This document shows, piece after piece, positions 38,001-49,429 of a stretch of 64,000 nucleotides of DNA; positions within the stretch are counted from its first letter, which is position 1, and each line of letters starts with the position of its first letter. The stretch is taken from positions 2,395,191 to 2,459,190 of the forward strand of contig CM040443.1 of the NCBI GenBank assembly GCA_022749755.1, in the 5' to 3' direction. Under the pieces are notes generated by a model. It ran no database searches. It was not told the origin of the DNA and saw only the letters and a program-made list of their open reading frames with translations. A program made the translations under genes and the position numbers. This stretch comes from Azadirachta indica (lineage: Eukaryota > Streptophyta > Magnoliopsida > Sapindales > Meliaceae).

Positions 38001-40801
38001 CTCTTGCTCACCATTAAAAATAGTTTTTAACTTTCTAAACTATAATTATCCTAGTAGAAACCAATAGTAACCCAAAAATACATTTTTCCTACTATATGTA
38101 AGCCAACATGAACTAATGTTTTCCCTATATTTAGAACAAGCAATATACGCCTTAACAATACTTGCGGGGAGATTACTCTATGCTGGAAATTCACCAATTG
38201 TCCATAACAAAACAGTCTGTAAATTAAAAGTTTTTTTTTTTTTCATGTATGTTAGACTTTTACACCAACATGCCATAAAATTTAAAGGTCCTCAATTAAG
38301 GGTACTAGGTAGACATCTAAATTATTACTATTGCTTTGGTCCAGAAATTAATAATGATGGTATCATGAATTTTCTTTTCATACACAACCATAGAGGAAGA
38401 TTATATGCACCGTTATAACTAGCCAACAACTATAGGTAGTGTTAATGTGGTATGTGGATTTACCCCATCAATTGAGATAGCAAGTCTAAAATTTGTAGGT
38501 TCTTGTGCAAATTCAAACCATTTGTTATCAACTAACTGCCATGCTGGAGAATCTATCGAATGATGAAGTTTTCCATCTTTTATTCTCTTATTTGAATGTC
38601 AAATCATTTGCTCAGCTATTTCAAGTGTTGGAACATGCATTTGAATCTAGGAATAAGAGAAAAGTACACAAAAACTTGGCTGAAACCTTTTTTAAAATTT
38701 TTTTGGTTTATTTTTTCTTTTCTTCCATCTACATTCTCCGTAGTTTGGGTACCCAATCAGATTTGCATACTGCTTCCGATAACGAATGTAATTATTTGGA
38801 CATGCATCTATCTTTTCATATTCTAAGCTTAACAATTTCATTGCTTTCTTGGCCTTATAAATTGATTTAGGCATAATATTATTTTATGGCGAAATATCTA
38901 CAACGGCTTCCAACAAAGCCAAAAATCCTACATCTAACCACCCAAAATTTCCTTTCACATTAAAAATGTTCATTAAACTAAATAATTTAGAATACTTAGA
39001 ATTCGGGAATAATGGCTTGTCAACACCTTCAAGAATTTTTATAATATTGCTCATAAGCATCTTAAACCATGTCCACAATATTATTATAATTATTGGATCT
39101 AAAGTGATGACAATTAGAATAAATTTGGAAGTTTGCATTATCTAAAATAGGTTCAATCTGTCCATGCCTAGTCCAAATAGTTTATGTTAATGTAAAACCT
39201 TTTTTAAACAAATATGTCCTAACATGTTCAGAAAAATGAAGTTCTATATTGCAACAACTATGGCATCAACATCTAATTAACCTAAATTTTTTTAATTAAG
39301 CATTACAAAATTTAGGAACTCATTAACACCATTTATGTACTCTTCTGATAATCTATCACTAGAAATCCAGTTTCTTTGCATGTGTGGCATCTACTGGTAG
39401 TTATATTGTGTAAGTGAATTTCAATTTGTTCTAATTTTATTTATTAAATTTTTTTTATAAATTTAAAGGAAAAAAATCACATGAAAACCGATAAGAAGAT
39501 AACAACACTACAATATATATATCCAACAACAACTACTTCGTATCACACCTCCAGTATATTCCCTAATCACAACAAACACAACTACAACAACAATATCCAA
39601 TGCAAAGTAATATTGAACACATACAAAATAAATGTTAATAGTTTAAAAAATATACCTGAAGGTAACAGTAAAAGCAATTTTTTTGCTCCAAAATCAATAA
39701 ATAAACAACAAAAAAAAATAAAAACATTGTCAACAAAAGTCCAAATCATGTCCCAAATTAGTATATACACACAAAAATAAAAAATTACAATACAAGAAAT
39801 AAAATAATTAGTACATGCACTCCAATAATAGCAAATTACAACATAAAGAATAAAAAAACCAGCACATGTACTCTAACAATGAAAATCGTGACACAAAAAA
39901 TAAAAAAAAAATCAACATATGTACTCCAATAACTCGCCCATTTCATGCATATTTACAAATTAACTTCCAAATCAGCACAATGCAACCTATAGATTTCATA
40001 CAGATCTACTAGTAAAGCAACATGTATTTTAAAAATTGACTTCAAAATTAGTCTTCAGAATGAAAATGTACCAAAGATTGAGAATAAAATTAAACGAACT
40101 ATGAAAACATAATTAATATTGCAAAACTCAAACCTTAAAAATTGAAAAACAAAATAAAACTACTAAAGTCGATGTACATCAATAAAATCTCAAAAATAAG
40201 AAACATAACTTTAAGATTTCAACATTAGATGACTAACTTAGGTAGATGTTTTAATTTTAAAAGTTAGCATTCAAATTGAAAGTTGGCTCTGTTCTTTGAA
40301 GATAATACAGGTAGATTTCACTTGATGTTAAGTGTAAAAGGGTTGATTTGAGTTGGACATGGGTTGATTTGATATGAGTTTAGGTTATTTGAAGAGCAAG
40401 TAGAAGGTTGTTTAGGTGGATTTGATGTTAAGTGTGAAGAGTATTTTGGAAAAAAATTTTTAGACTTAAGTGGGAGACCAAATTAAAGTAGGGAAAAAAT
40501 GTGTCTTGGATTTTATTTTGGGGTGGGGGGGAACAAAACGACGTAGTTTTATATTTCATTTAATTAAAAAAATTTAATTTATATAAAAACGACATCGTTT
40601 GGCTATTAGAATTATGCCCAAAATAACATTATTTTAGTTGGTGATATTACTCACAAAACCCTGATACTCGTTGTTCAACATCAATGATTGTTGTCATAGT
40701 TTCGTCGTTTGCAAGAAAAATCCACTTCTGTCCATCAATCTTGATATTTTTTCAAAAGTTTTGGGAGCCTGGTATCAGTCATGGCCATTTTTCTAGTAGT
40801 G
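35065..40801 (-). mobile_element. CACTA (En/Spm) DNA transposon, complete length but inactive
   Basis: 5737 bp. The left end starts CACTATTAGAAAAATGGTCA and the right end inverted reads CACTACTAGAAAAATGGCCA, 18 of 20 identical. A 3-bp target duplication TTT flanks it (35062-35064 and 40802-40804), the CACTA norm. The transposase-coding side is the minus strand, so the element's 5' end is at 40801. Non-coding subterminal stretches are 35085-36100 and 39420-40780. No second (TNPA-type) gene was recognised. The insertion lies inside the right terminal repeat of the MULE, so it is younger than that element. Confidence 0.95.
36124..39420 (-). pseudogene. CACTA transposase TNP2, decayed
   Basis: Fragments collinear with the plant TNP2 family lie on the minus strand from right to left. 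The transposase-associated N-terminus (about 39420-39180) contains RNWISSDRLSEEYINGVNEF. LFPNSKYSKLFSLMNIFNVKG is near 39020 (read with a one-residue split). LPKSIYKAKK-like sequence and CPNNYIRYRKQYANL are at 38870-38740. SPAWQLVDNKWFEFA and ISIDGVNPH are near 38540-38450. NLPLWLCMKRKF, SLLISGPKQ and LLWTIGEFPA are between 38410 and 38160. MDVMHIKKNVCDS is at 37815. The DUF4218-type RWIYLFEQCIKVFKGHVRNRN is near 37240-37180, and the DUF4216-type FKCDWVNNRHVKVDDLGF at 36390-36330. Many stops and frameshifts. Plus-strand ORFs here are shadows. Confidence 0.92.
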
Positions 40802-40935
40802 TTTGGCCTTAAGTGATGTTTTTCAATAAAGTTAAGGACCTTTTTATTTAAAATGTGAAACATGCCAACTAAAGTGATATTACTTGAAACGTTAAGGATT
40901 AAAATGAAATTATCATTTTTTTTTAAAGTAATATA

Positions 40936-41480
40936 TAAAAATTTACAAGTGGACTCAAACCACTTTTTGGTACTCAAATTATGGGTTGTGGATTGTGGAT
41001 CCAAATCAACATAATGATATTGATCTAGCTCACTTAGAGGAAGTTAGAACCAAATGATGTTTTATATAATTAGGTTAATGTATAAGAAACAAAAAAAAAC
41101 CTTACAGTATATTTTTAAACTTAAAGTCTCATTTTAATTAACTTAGGATTAATTAAAATAAAACTAATTAAATCAGTTTTTTATTACACATATAAGTATT
41201 TATATATCTCTTTTAGTTTGGAGTAAATCCTTGACAAAAACTTGTATTAGGAAGATAACTTGCATTAAAGTAAGATTACATAAAGTAGTTATGTTTCATT
41301 AAAATTACACATCATACACTATATAAGGGAGCATTATTCCACGTTCAAGGCAGCCTGAAAGATCAACCTAGAATCCTTGTTTTCCAACCATCTTTCATCA
41401 TGGAAACCAACCTTAATCATTGCCTTAGCATCCTCACACCTTGTTGCATCCACGGCCATCAACCTAGCTCCTACTTATAA
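40936..41480 (+). repeat. Second Ty3/gypsy LTR fragment (solo)
   Basis: Starts with an AAGTGGACTCAAACCACTTT-like block that matches 20205-20225. It continues collinearly through the AATTAGGTTAATGTATAAG-like and TTAATTAACTTAG blocks to a CACTATATAAGG promoter-like site at about 41318. The partner at 20200-26000 is interrupted by copia-1. No internal retroelement sequence adjoins it, so it is a solo LTR or a fragment. It starts 21 bp after the MULE terminus. Confidence 0.65.
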
Positions 41481-41629
41481 TGTAATATAAATAAACTAAA
41501 ATGTGAAAGAAGAAATTTTAAAATATCTAAAGCTTTATGATCTAAAGTTTTGAGTGGATTTCATTGAAATTGAAATGAATTTGTAGAAGCGAGGAAACAT
41601 ATGACAATACATATATATATATGTATATG

Positions 41630-41935
41630 TATATATATGGGGGACAAATTGGCATTCACATACTTTTATACATATTCTTACCCTATTTTCTAAACTGTTA
41701 GATCTAAATACCTCCAATAGTTAAGATTGAATCTAACATATGCATTAATTTTGTATTAATTATATATTTTAGTTCAATTTCAACCGTTAGAGATATCTAT
41801 AAATAGCAGTATAAAATAAGTGTAAACATATGTATGAATGTATGGAGTTGTCGATTCGTTTCATACACACATACACACGCATACATACATACATATGTAT
41901 TATGTATGTATATACACACACATATATATATAGAA
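41630..41935. mobile_element. MITE of the (TA)n-associated family, copy 1
   Basis: Lies between (TA)n-type tracts. It has an AACTGTTAGATCTAAAT-like left arm and a CAACCGTTAGAGATATC-like right arm in opposite orientation around an ATTAAT-rich centre. It is more degraded than its neighbours, and the outer ends match poorly. Confidence 0.45.
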
Positions 41936-42160
41936 AGAATCAGCAACTTTATATTTAAATACATATGTTTACAGTCATTTATAAACCATTACGTTTATAA
42001 ACTTCTAACAATTGAGATTGAATCTAGTATATATATTAATATATAATTAATGTATAGTAATTATATTTCATATTCAATATTAATAAATAAAAGTGCAAAG
42101 ATCCAACAATTTACAAATGAGTGTAAACATATGTGAAAAAATGTAGGCCTATCGATATAT
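41936..42160. mobile_element. MITE of the (TA)n-associated family, copy 2
   Basis: The left end AATCAGCAAC... and the inverted right end share an ACATATGTTTACA(G/C)TCATTT block followed by a (T/A)AA-CC-TT(G)GAT block. It is bounded by (TA)n on both sides. No coding capacity. Confidence 0.6.
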
Positions 42161-42175
42161 ATACATATATATGAG

Positions 42176-42400
42176 ATAAGATCAGCGACCCCTTTTTTTT
42201 ACACAAAATTTTACATCAATTGTAAACCGTTAGATATAGAGGGATATCCAACGGTTGAAATTACATTTGACCATATAATTAATGCAGGCATAATTAATGC
42301 ATATGTCATATGCAATCTCAACCATTGTGCCTATATTCAACGATCTATAATTGATATAAAATTTTGTGTAAAAAAAAAGGAGTTACTAATCCTACCTTAT
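42176..42400. mobile_element. MITE of the (TA)n-associated family, copy 3
   Basis: Terminal inverted repeats of about 60 bp are clear. The left reads GATCAGCGACCCC, a T run, then ACACAAAATTTTACATCAAT; the inverted right end reads GATTAGTAACTCC, a T run and the same ACACAAAATTTTA block. Centre is TAATTAATGC palindromes. Flanked on both sides by (TA)n. Closely related to the copy at 56911-57157. Confidence 0.8.
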
Positions 42401-42461
42401 ATATGTATATATATATATATATATATGTATGTATATATATATGTTTGTATGTATATATGAA

Positions 42462-42695
42462 GATGGATCAATAGCCGTATATTTTTAAACATATATTTAT
42501 ATCATTTATAAACCATTGGATCTATGCATTTTTAATGGCTAAAAATTAGATCTTATACATATAATTAATGCATAATTAATTCATTATAATAAATGCATAT
42601 GTTATATTCAATTGTAATCATTGAAAGTGTATAAATCCAACTTTTACAATGATGTAGACATATGTGTGTTGTCGATCATACCCCTATGTGTGCGT
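42462..42695. mobile_element. MITE of the (TA)n-associated family, copy 4
   Basis: The left end GGATCAATAGCC and the inverted right end GATCGACAACAC are followed by matching (T)AAACATAT / ACATATGT blocks and CATTTATAAACCATTGGATC against CATTGTAAAAGTTGGATTTA. The centre is TAATTAATGCATAATTAAT. A TA-rich stretch adjoins it on the left. Confidence 0.6.
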
Positions 42696-42720
42696 TATAT
42701 AGAAGGGTGGTGCTTAGTGA

Positions 42721-43708
42721 ATTACCTGACGTGGGATAAATGTAGTGTAGATAGAAATCTGCTTCATAATATATATTGAGCACTTTTTTAATGAATAGAA
42801 TTAATACTAGAACAAATATATTAACATTTATCAAACTGTCTTAAATTGTTATTTCATCCAAGTTAATGTTATCACCCAAAACTAGAATACGCGTGAAAAC
42901 CAATATAAAAAATCTAAAAAAACAATTAATGGATAATATATATAAATGGTCGTGTTTTATGCAAGGTTTTTTATTGAACAAAGTCATGTATTGTAAACCA
43001 TAGCGTACACAACTAAATAAAAGATAAATTAATATATGTGACTTTTGCAATACATGATTAACCTTTATTTGAATTATTTTCATTGTTTATTTTCAAATGT
43101 TATAAGTCAACATGTCAACCAAGTGCAATTTAATATAAATTTAAAGTACACGTGTAAATATTTTACAAAACATAACTTCATGAAAAGCTAAAAACCTTTC
43201 ATCAAATTATAAAGATCATGTATTATAAAGATTGCGCATACAAGATTATATGAAATATACAACCGTTTTATTCATAGAAATGATTTAATACCTTTATAAA
43301 TAAGTAATGCTAAATATCTCAAAAAATCACCTCAAATGATATGGCAATTGAGATGTTATATATTCATAGAATGATGAATGTTATTACACAATTTAACAAC
43401 TCAAATGATGTGTATTTAGGATATCTAGCATTCTTGATTGTAAATATGCTATAAGGGCTTTCTCATAAATGTCTAGGTCATTTGGCATAATCATGGAATA
43501 AAAATTTATTGAGATACATTTAGCATAATCGTGTACTAAAAATCTATTAAGATACATTCTTGTAATATCACTATTAACGGCATATCAGGTGCAAATTCCT
43601 CTTACTCTGTGGTGTTAATTTCTGCAACTTATAAGGAGAAAAGTGCAATTTACAATAATTCATTGTTGTAATTAACCAAAAAATTTTAGGCCCATTGGAT
43701 GTAGAATT
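42721..43708. other. Intergenic, nothing recognised
   Basis: AT-rich, with no gene, paired repeat or RNA seen. The minus-strand ORF at 42841-43083 has no recognisable features. Confidence 0.5.
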
Positions 43709-44218
43709 TAGGAAAATTTTTATATGTAACCCGTTTTAAAACCAAATTCAAAATAGTCATCTCAATTTTTCTTGGACAAAATTGTCCTCATGACCAAAAT
43801 TCATAAGTACAACTCATGCTTTCGAGTAAAACCAAATATATACTTTTAGGTAACTCCAAAACACCTAATTTTGAGTGAGGTCAAACATATATTTTTAAGT
43901 GAGAACAAACATGTACTTTCAAGTTCACACTCAAAAGTGTGATTTTGGCCTTACTCAAAAATAGACATTTAGCCTAACTCCAAAATATAGCCAAATACCT
44001 AGTTTTGAGTAATGTCATAACCACATTTTCAAGTATTTCAATATAAATACTCGAAATAAGAAAGCAAAAGAGTTAGTGTAAAATTAATTTTGTTAATTTT
44101 AGTTATGGGTACTTTTGTCCCAAAAAAAATTAATATTGTTATTTTTTAAAACAATTATGAATAGTTGCTTTTTTTGAATTTTTTGTTTACATACTGGTTA
44201 TAAATGGAAATTTCCCTA
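43709..44218. mobile_element. Inverted-repeat element of ~510 bp
   Basis: The left end TAGGAAAATTTTTATATGTA and the inverted right end TAGGGAAATTTCCATTTATA match. Further shared blocks include GGACAAAATTGTCC against GGGACAAAAGTACCC. The interior carries several copies, in both orientations, of TTTTGAGT(A/G)A(G/T)GTCA-type motifs between 43820 and 44040. Non-coding. Confidence 0.55.
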
Positions 44219-46141
44219 GAATCTAAGTACAAAATTTAGTTTTTGAAAACAAAAATACTGAAATAAACACTTTTAATAACTTTATTTTCAAAAACATTTT
44301 TTAAAGAAAAATAAGAAACACGTTGGATAATTTTATTTTTAAATATTATTTTTGATATAAAAGTTTAACATACAACATAAAATTAGAAAAAAAAATATTA
44401 TTTACTCGTACTTGAATTCTATTTACAATTATTTAGTTATATTTTAACTTTATGCACAAAATAATTTTTTTATTAGAGTTAATTTTAATTTACCCCCACG
44501 ATGTTTTGTCAATATTTAATTCATATCTAACATTTGGAAATATATTTGATGCAATCCCACATTGTTAGTTAGTGCTATTAAAAGGGTCAATTAGTCTTTC
44601 TATATTTTATTTAATGATTAAAAATATAACTACAAAAAATACCTTTGTAAATACGAAGAAGACCCCTTTAAGTTAATAACTAAAACAATTTATCTTTTTT
44701 CAATATCAAAATAAAATATTTTTATTAGAAAATAAATAAAAGAATTTCTGAATCATATTTCTTCTTCTTCTCTTCTTTTGTTCTTCTTCTCTGTTTCTTT
44801 TTCCCTTTTTTCTATTTCTATTCAACACAAAATCACAATCAATTTTAGAAAAAGTCAAAACAATTTTAAATATAAAATCTGGTGATTGTTGTGGTGACAG
44901 CGACACTAGCAATGACATTTGATAGTCATGCGACTATACACAATAGCTGTTGGTGGTCACATAGTTATGCCCGCCTGTGCTGCTTACATGGTTGCCATGT
45001 CAAGGGACATGTGACAATGATGGCAAGGACCTATGGAGGCCGTGCCACCCATCTCACCAGAGACCTATTTAATGGTCGTCTTTGTTGGTTGCATGGATCT
45101 AATATTAAATCTAGGGTTTATTTAAATTTTAAGTTTTAATTTTTAATAAAAAAAATAAGATAATAAGATAATGAATAATATTTTTTTACCATTAACCAAG
45201 AATTATTTTGATATAAAATAATTTTAATAATTATATAAATAAAAAAAAAAATGTATTTTTTAAATGCAATATCAAACATTTATTTTTAATTTCTAAATTT
45301 GTTTAAATACCAAATTTTTGAAAATACAATTCAAACTTTAAGTTCAATTTGATTCAATTTTTTTTCTTGAAATCAGCAGAAGCATAAAATTTCATTGCAT
45401 AAAATAAAATATTACAACTTGCAAATTTGCACCTATGTAAGCAAACATACTGCAAAAGTCAATTGCAATAACCAACTAGATAGATCTCGTATCTTTTGAG
45501 AAAGAAAGAGAAAATAAAATAACACAATCACATTTGATGTTTTTTGATGATTTGAACAAGATAATAAACTTTAAATCACAAAAAATAATCTTTAAGTTGG
45601 AGCTTTCCTACAAAATTTTTCACAATTCCTTTCTTTTATTCTTCTTATAGTTATAAATCTCCTACAGCATATTTATTGTAGTAAAGAAACCCTTAGATTT
45701 GGAATATAACCTCATCAAATCTATCTATATAGCTAGTAAAAAATTGCAGATCGAAAAGAGAAAATATCACAATATTATAAACAAATAAAAATCTATAAAA
45801 CCACTATAAATTTAAATCTAAGTGAAGATAAATTATCATTAGGTGGATATAATCTATCAGATAAAAAAGCAAATAAAAATACAATACTATAAATCTAGAA
45901 TTAGATGAAAATCTGCCTTTATTAATAAAAAATGAGCAAAAAAGAAATAAAGGAATCATATTGAAAATGGAGAGATCTATGGTAAAAATTTGCCTTTATT
46001 AATAAAAAAGGAACAAAAAACAAAAAGGAAATAAAAGAATTTTATCAAACATGGTGAAGAGTAAAAAAAGAAGTTGATAAAATATTAAAAGAGAAAAATG
46101 ACAAAAAAACTCTAGAGAAAAAGGAACAAATTTGGTCAAGG
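44219..46141. other. Intergenic with a short duplicated segment
   Basis: No gene supported. The plus-strand ORF at 44882-45139 (85 codons) lies in a locally GC-richer patch but resembles nothing I know. A short imperfect duplication, GCCTTTATTAATAAAAAA followed by AAGAAATAAA, occurs near 45912-45955 and 45990-46035. Confidence 0.4.
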
Positions 46142-46355
46142 TGTTGTAAATAAATCAAATAAAAATAGAAAACATTTGGACTAAAACACAAGCGTTTTAT
46201 AAACTTTATAGGGCTATACAATTGTCGTGTGATTGTATCTAAAACATTTATCATCATATGTATATATGTATATCTATAGGGGTGGACATGATAACTTCCC
46301 AATGTGGGACATTTGACAAAGTCGATGGAAATCCACTGATGTGGGACACAAAACA
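46142..46355 (-). repeat. copia-2 3' LTR
   Basis: 214 bp. On the minus strand it begins TGTTTTGTGTCCCACATC and ends TTATTTACAACA. A conserved copia tail motif lies inside the element next to it: on the minus strand near 46490-46430 it reads CACTGGGTTTTACTGGCAAG and then AACGAGGTAGC. Confidence 0.85.
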
Positions 46356-46559
46356 CTCCCTCTTGGATTCCACCAGCTTTAATTACATTTATAAAAAAAT
46401 ACAATTCTAAAACATTGAGTGTGCTTAATGCTACCTCATTAAAAACCTTGCCAGTAAAACCCAGTGAGATAAAACCTAGACGAAGGAAAAAAAGAGTACA
46501 GCGCACATCTACTCTTATAATGCCCAAAGCATTTTAAAAGATATGCTCCCTCTAATAAA

Positions 46560-49025
46560 AATCTCCCCTTTAACACAACTTGTATTAATCGGATAACTTG
46601 TGGAGTCGACGTATGCCAATATTGTGTACTAACTTTTCGAAAGTCAACGTAAACAATGTTTTGATAAAGAGATTAGCAAAATTTTCATTGGAACGTATCT
46701 ATTTAACATCAATCTAGTGGCTCTGCTGGAGCTCATGAGTGTAGAAGAACTTTGACTAGATATGTTTCGTTCGATCACCTTTAATATATCCTCCTCTAAT
46801 TTGTGCAATGCAAGTAGCATTATGTTCATATGTTATTGTTGGAATATTTGTAGCAAAGGATAAGTTGCATGTACTCTAAATGTGATGGATAACATATTAC
46901 GACCATATACACTTCTTGCTTGCTTCATCTAGTGCTAAAATCTTAGAATAGTTAAAGGAGGTAAAGTCTGCTTTGAGAATTGCCACGAGATTGTAATGTT
47001 GTTATATGTGCAAACATATCCTGTCTGTGACCTTACTTTATGAGGATCTAAAAAATAACCTGTGTCTGCATAACTAGCAAGCCCTAAATTTTTCATTGGT
47101 TTATTGGAATAAAACAATCCTAAATCTTGTTAGCTTATTGGAACAATCATTCAGGCTAATATATTAACAGATGGTATATATAATTTGGCTACTCTTGCAG
47201 TATTATTTAATGCATCTAGTAAGTGATTTGCAATTTGTTGAAGTTGCACTATCTTTCGCACTTTATTTACACATTGGTTAGTATGATGATCAAGATGAGA
47301 CAAAATAGGTGTTTTCCAAGAAAATGTATGCCTTACTTCAGGAGGCATTTTCTTGTCCTTTACTGGTAGAAAACTGTCTCATCAAAATGATAATCTACAA
47401 ATCGTGCAATAAATAAATCATCCATTAAGGGTTCAAGATATTTGATAATAGAAAGTGAGTTACACCCAATATAAATCCCAAAACAACGTTGAGGTCTCAT
47501 TTTAGTGCATTGTGGGGGTGCAATAGGAATATACACATCACAACCAAAAGTGCATAGATGGGTAATATCGGGTGGATAAATAAATACAAGTTACAGTGAG
47601 GAATATTGGTGATAAACAGTAGGTCTAAGCCGAATTAAAGTTGTAGCACGAAAAATAACATTACCCTATGCAGAAATTTGTAATTGGATATATAATAGCA
47701 AAGTCCTAGCAATTACCTGAAGTCTCTTAATAAAAGATTCGACTAAACCATTTTAAGCATGGACATGTGAAACTAAATGGTCTACATCAATCCCCACTAA
47801 TATGCAATAGTCATCGAATACTTTAAAAGTAAATTCACTAGCATAATCCAAACGTATAGTCTTGATTAGGTGATTAGGAAAATGTGTCCTTAACTTTATA
47901 ATTTGTGCAAGCAATCTAGCAAATGCAACATTACATGTAGATAATAAACACACATGTGACCATTCGATCAGATACATCAATTAAGATCATAAAATAGCGA
48001 AATGGTCCACTAAGTGGTGAATTGGCCAATAAATGTCTTTTTGAATTCCTTGTAAAAATGATGGAGACTTAAATCTAATTTTAAAACATTTTTCCTTGTG
48101 AGCAAGTAGTGCATATATTTTTATTGGATAATAAAATCTTCAGGTTCTTTAATGGATGTTCATGAGAATTCTTAATAATTTTATGCATTATTGTAGATCT
48201 TAAATGACCAAAACAGTTATGCCATAATATAAACATTTTAGGATCAATGAACTTCTGGTTCATTACTGTGTAGTTTTCAATTGAATTCATGGTTGTATGA
48301 TATAATTCAGATGACAATACTAAAAGCTTTTCTAGTACACATTTCTTACTTGAGACTTTAGAACTAATAAAGAAATATTCTGTATTATTTTTATTCAAAG
48401 TCTCAATATGATATCCATTTCAGTAGACATCTTTAAAAGTAAGCAAATTTCTGCTGGATTTGCTAAAATATAAGGCATTATGTATACATAATTTGGTTCC
48501 ACTTACTAACAAGATTAGGGCTTTTCCGGAGCCTTTAATCAAGTTTATAAGACCTAATATGGTATTCACCTTAACTTTAATCATTTTCAATTCTAAAAAA
48601 TAATTCTTATCTCAAAGTATGGTATGCATAGTTGCATTATTAGCTAAGCATACATCCCCATCTCTCCTTTTGAAAAAGGTTAACTCCCTTTCATATCCAT
48701 GTCTTTTTATAGGATAACTCACATCGGTTATCATGGTAGTAAAATGCATAATATAAAATATAAACAAAAGAATTATAAAGGACAAAATTGAAAAAAAAAA
48801 ATAATTAGATTGTAAATAATATGAATATTATCAACAAAGAAAAATCAAGGTACATATTACCAATAAAGTCTCAATATTTTCCTTGTTTTTATGGGAGCTT
48901 AATAAGACTTCATTAGATAATTCAATGTACTACAAGTACACAATATATGTCATTTCATACCATGTAAGTGACCAAATTTGTCACATTATAAGCATTCTAC
49001 TTCTGTGGTTGAACATAATTACATC
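46560..49025 (-). pseudogene. copia-2 gag-pol remnant lacking reverse transcriptase
   Basis: On the minus strand from right to left, a degenerate gag zinc knuckle near 49015-48960 reads VECL, a stop, then CDKFGH. The protease region near 48650 reads CLANNATMHTIL, with Asn where the family has the catalytic Asp. The pre-integrase domain is at 48398-48081, with WHNCFGHLRSTIM and CTTCSQGK. The integrase core is at 47980-47600, with IRLDYASEF and QNGLAESFIKRLQ. A linker at 47348-47151 has PEVRHTF. RNase H follows at 47117-46935 with SYADTGYFLDPHKVRSQTGY, and the C-terminal part continues to about 46600. Only some 30 bases separate the linker from RNase H, so the whole reverse transcriptase domain is deleted. 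Many stops. Confidence 0.85.
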
Positions 49026-49429
49026 TTATAATTGTAATATTTATAGTCACTGTAGGGGCATTAATGAGTCATTTTTATCATTTTATACAACTTTCATAGT
49101 TGCCGTGTATGCTTCCATTCACTTTTGGGAATGGCAAATAAACAATTATAATAGTAATCTAGTTAAGTAGAGAAATATAAAAGTAAGTTTCAATATATAC
49201 ACTTATAATTCAGCTATGAGGTAATTATAAATGAAACTGAACTATATTCGGTGTAACCTTGCATTCACATCTTTACTTCGTGAAGTTATGTTCTAAAGGT
49301 TGTATTTAATGATGAGGAGATAAATCATAATTTTTAATTATCCATCAGGGATGTTTTCTTCTCATTAAATAATGCCTTCTAGACCATAACATGAAAATGC
49401 ATTTCAACAACCTATGAAAGAATATATGT

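Larger units (their letters stand above)
30084..40914 (-). mobile_element. Mutator-like element (MULE) carrying a nested CACTA element
   Basis: The left end (30084-30245) and the reverse complement of the right end (40914 back to 40805, then 35061 back to about 34985) align over about 160 bp once the CACTA insert (35065-40801) is removed. Both begin GATAATTTCATTTTAAT and share TTTAACCAAACT-type blocks further in. Without the insert the element is about 5.1 kb. It encodes a decayed MuDR-type transposase on the minus strand. I did not find a clean 9-bp target duplication. The arms 30246-31690 and 34000-34985 hold no recognisable gene; the small ORFs there are not protein-like. Confidence 0.85.

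Noticed and set aside
38505..38870. 121-codon plus-strand ORF and the overlapping 76-codon ORF
   Set aside because: They are shadows of the minus-strand TNP2 pseudogene, which matches family motifs on the other strand.
44882..45139. 85-codon plus-strand ORF in a GC-richer patch
   Set aside because: It has no similarity to any family I know, no supporting splice or promoter signals, and lies among decayed repeats.
45905..46141. Possible LTR or target site of another element left of copia-2
   Set aside because: Only a short imperfect duplication is present, and no partner copy was found in the window.
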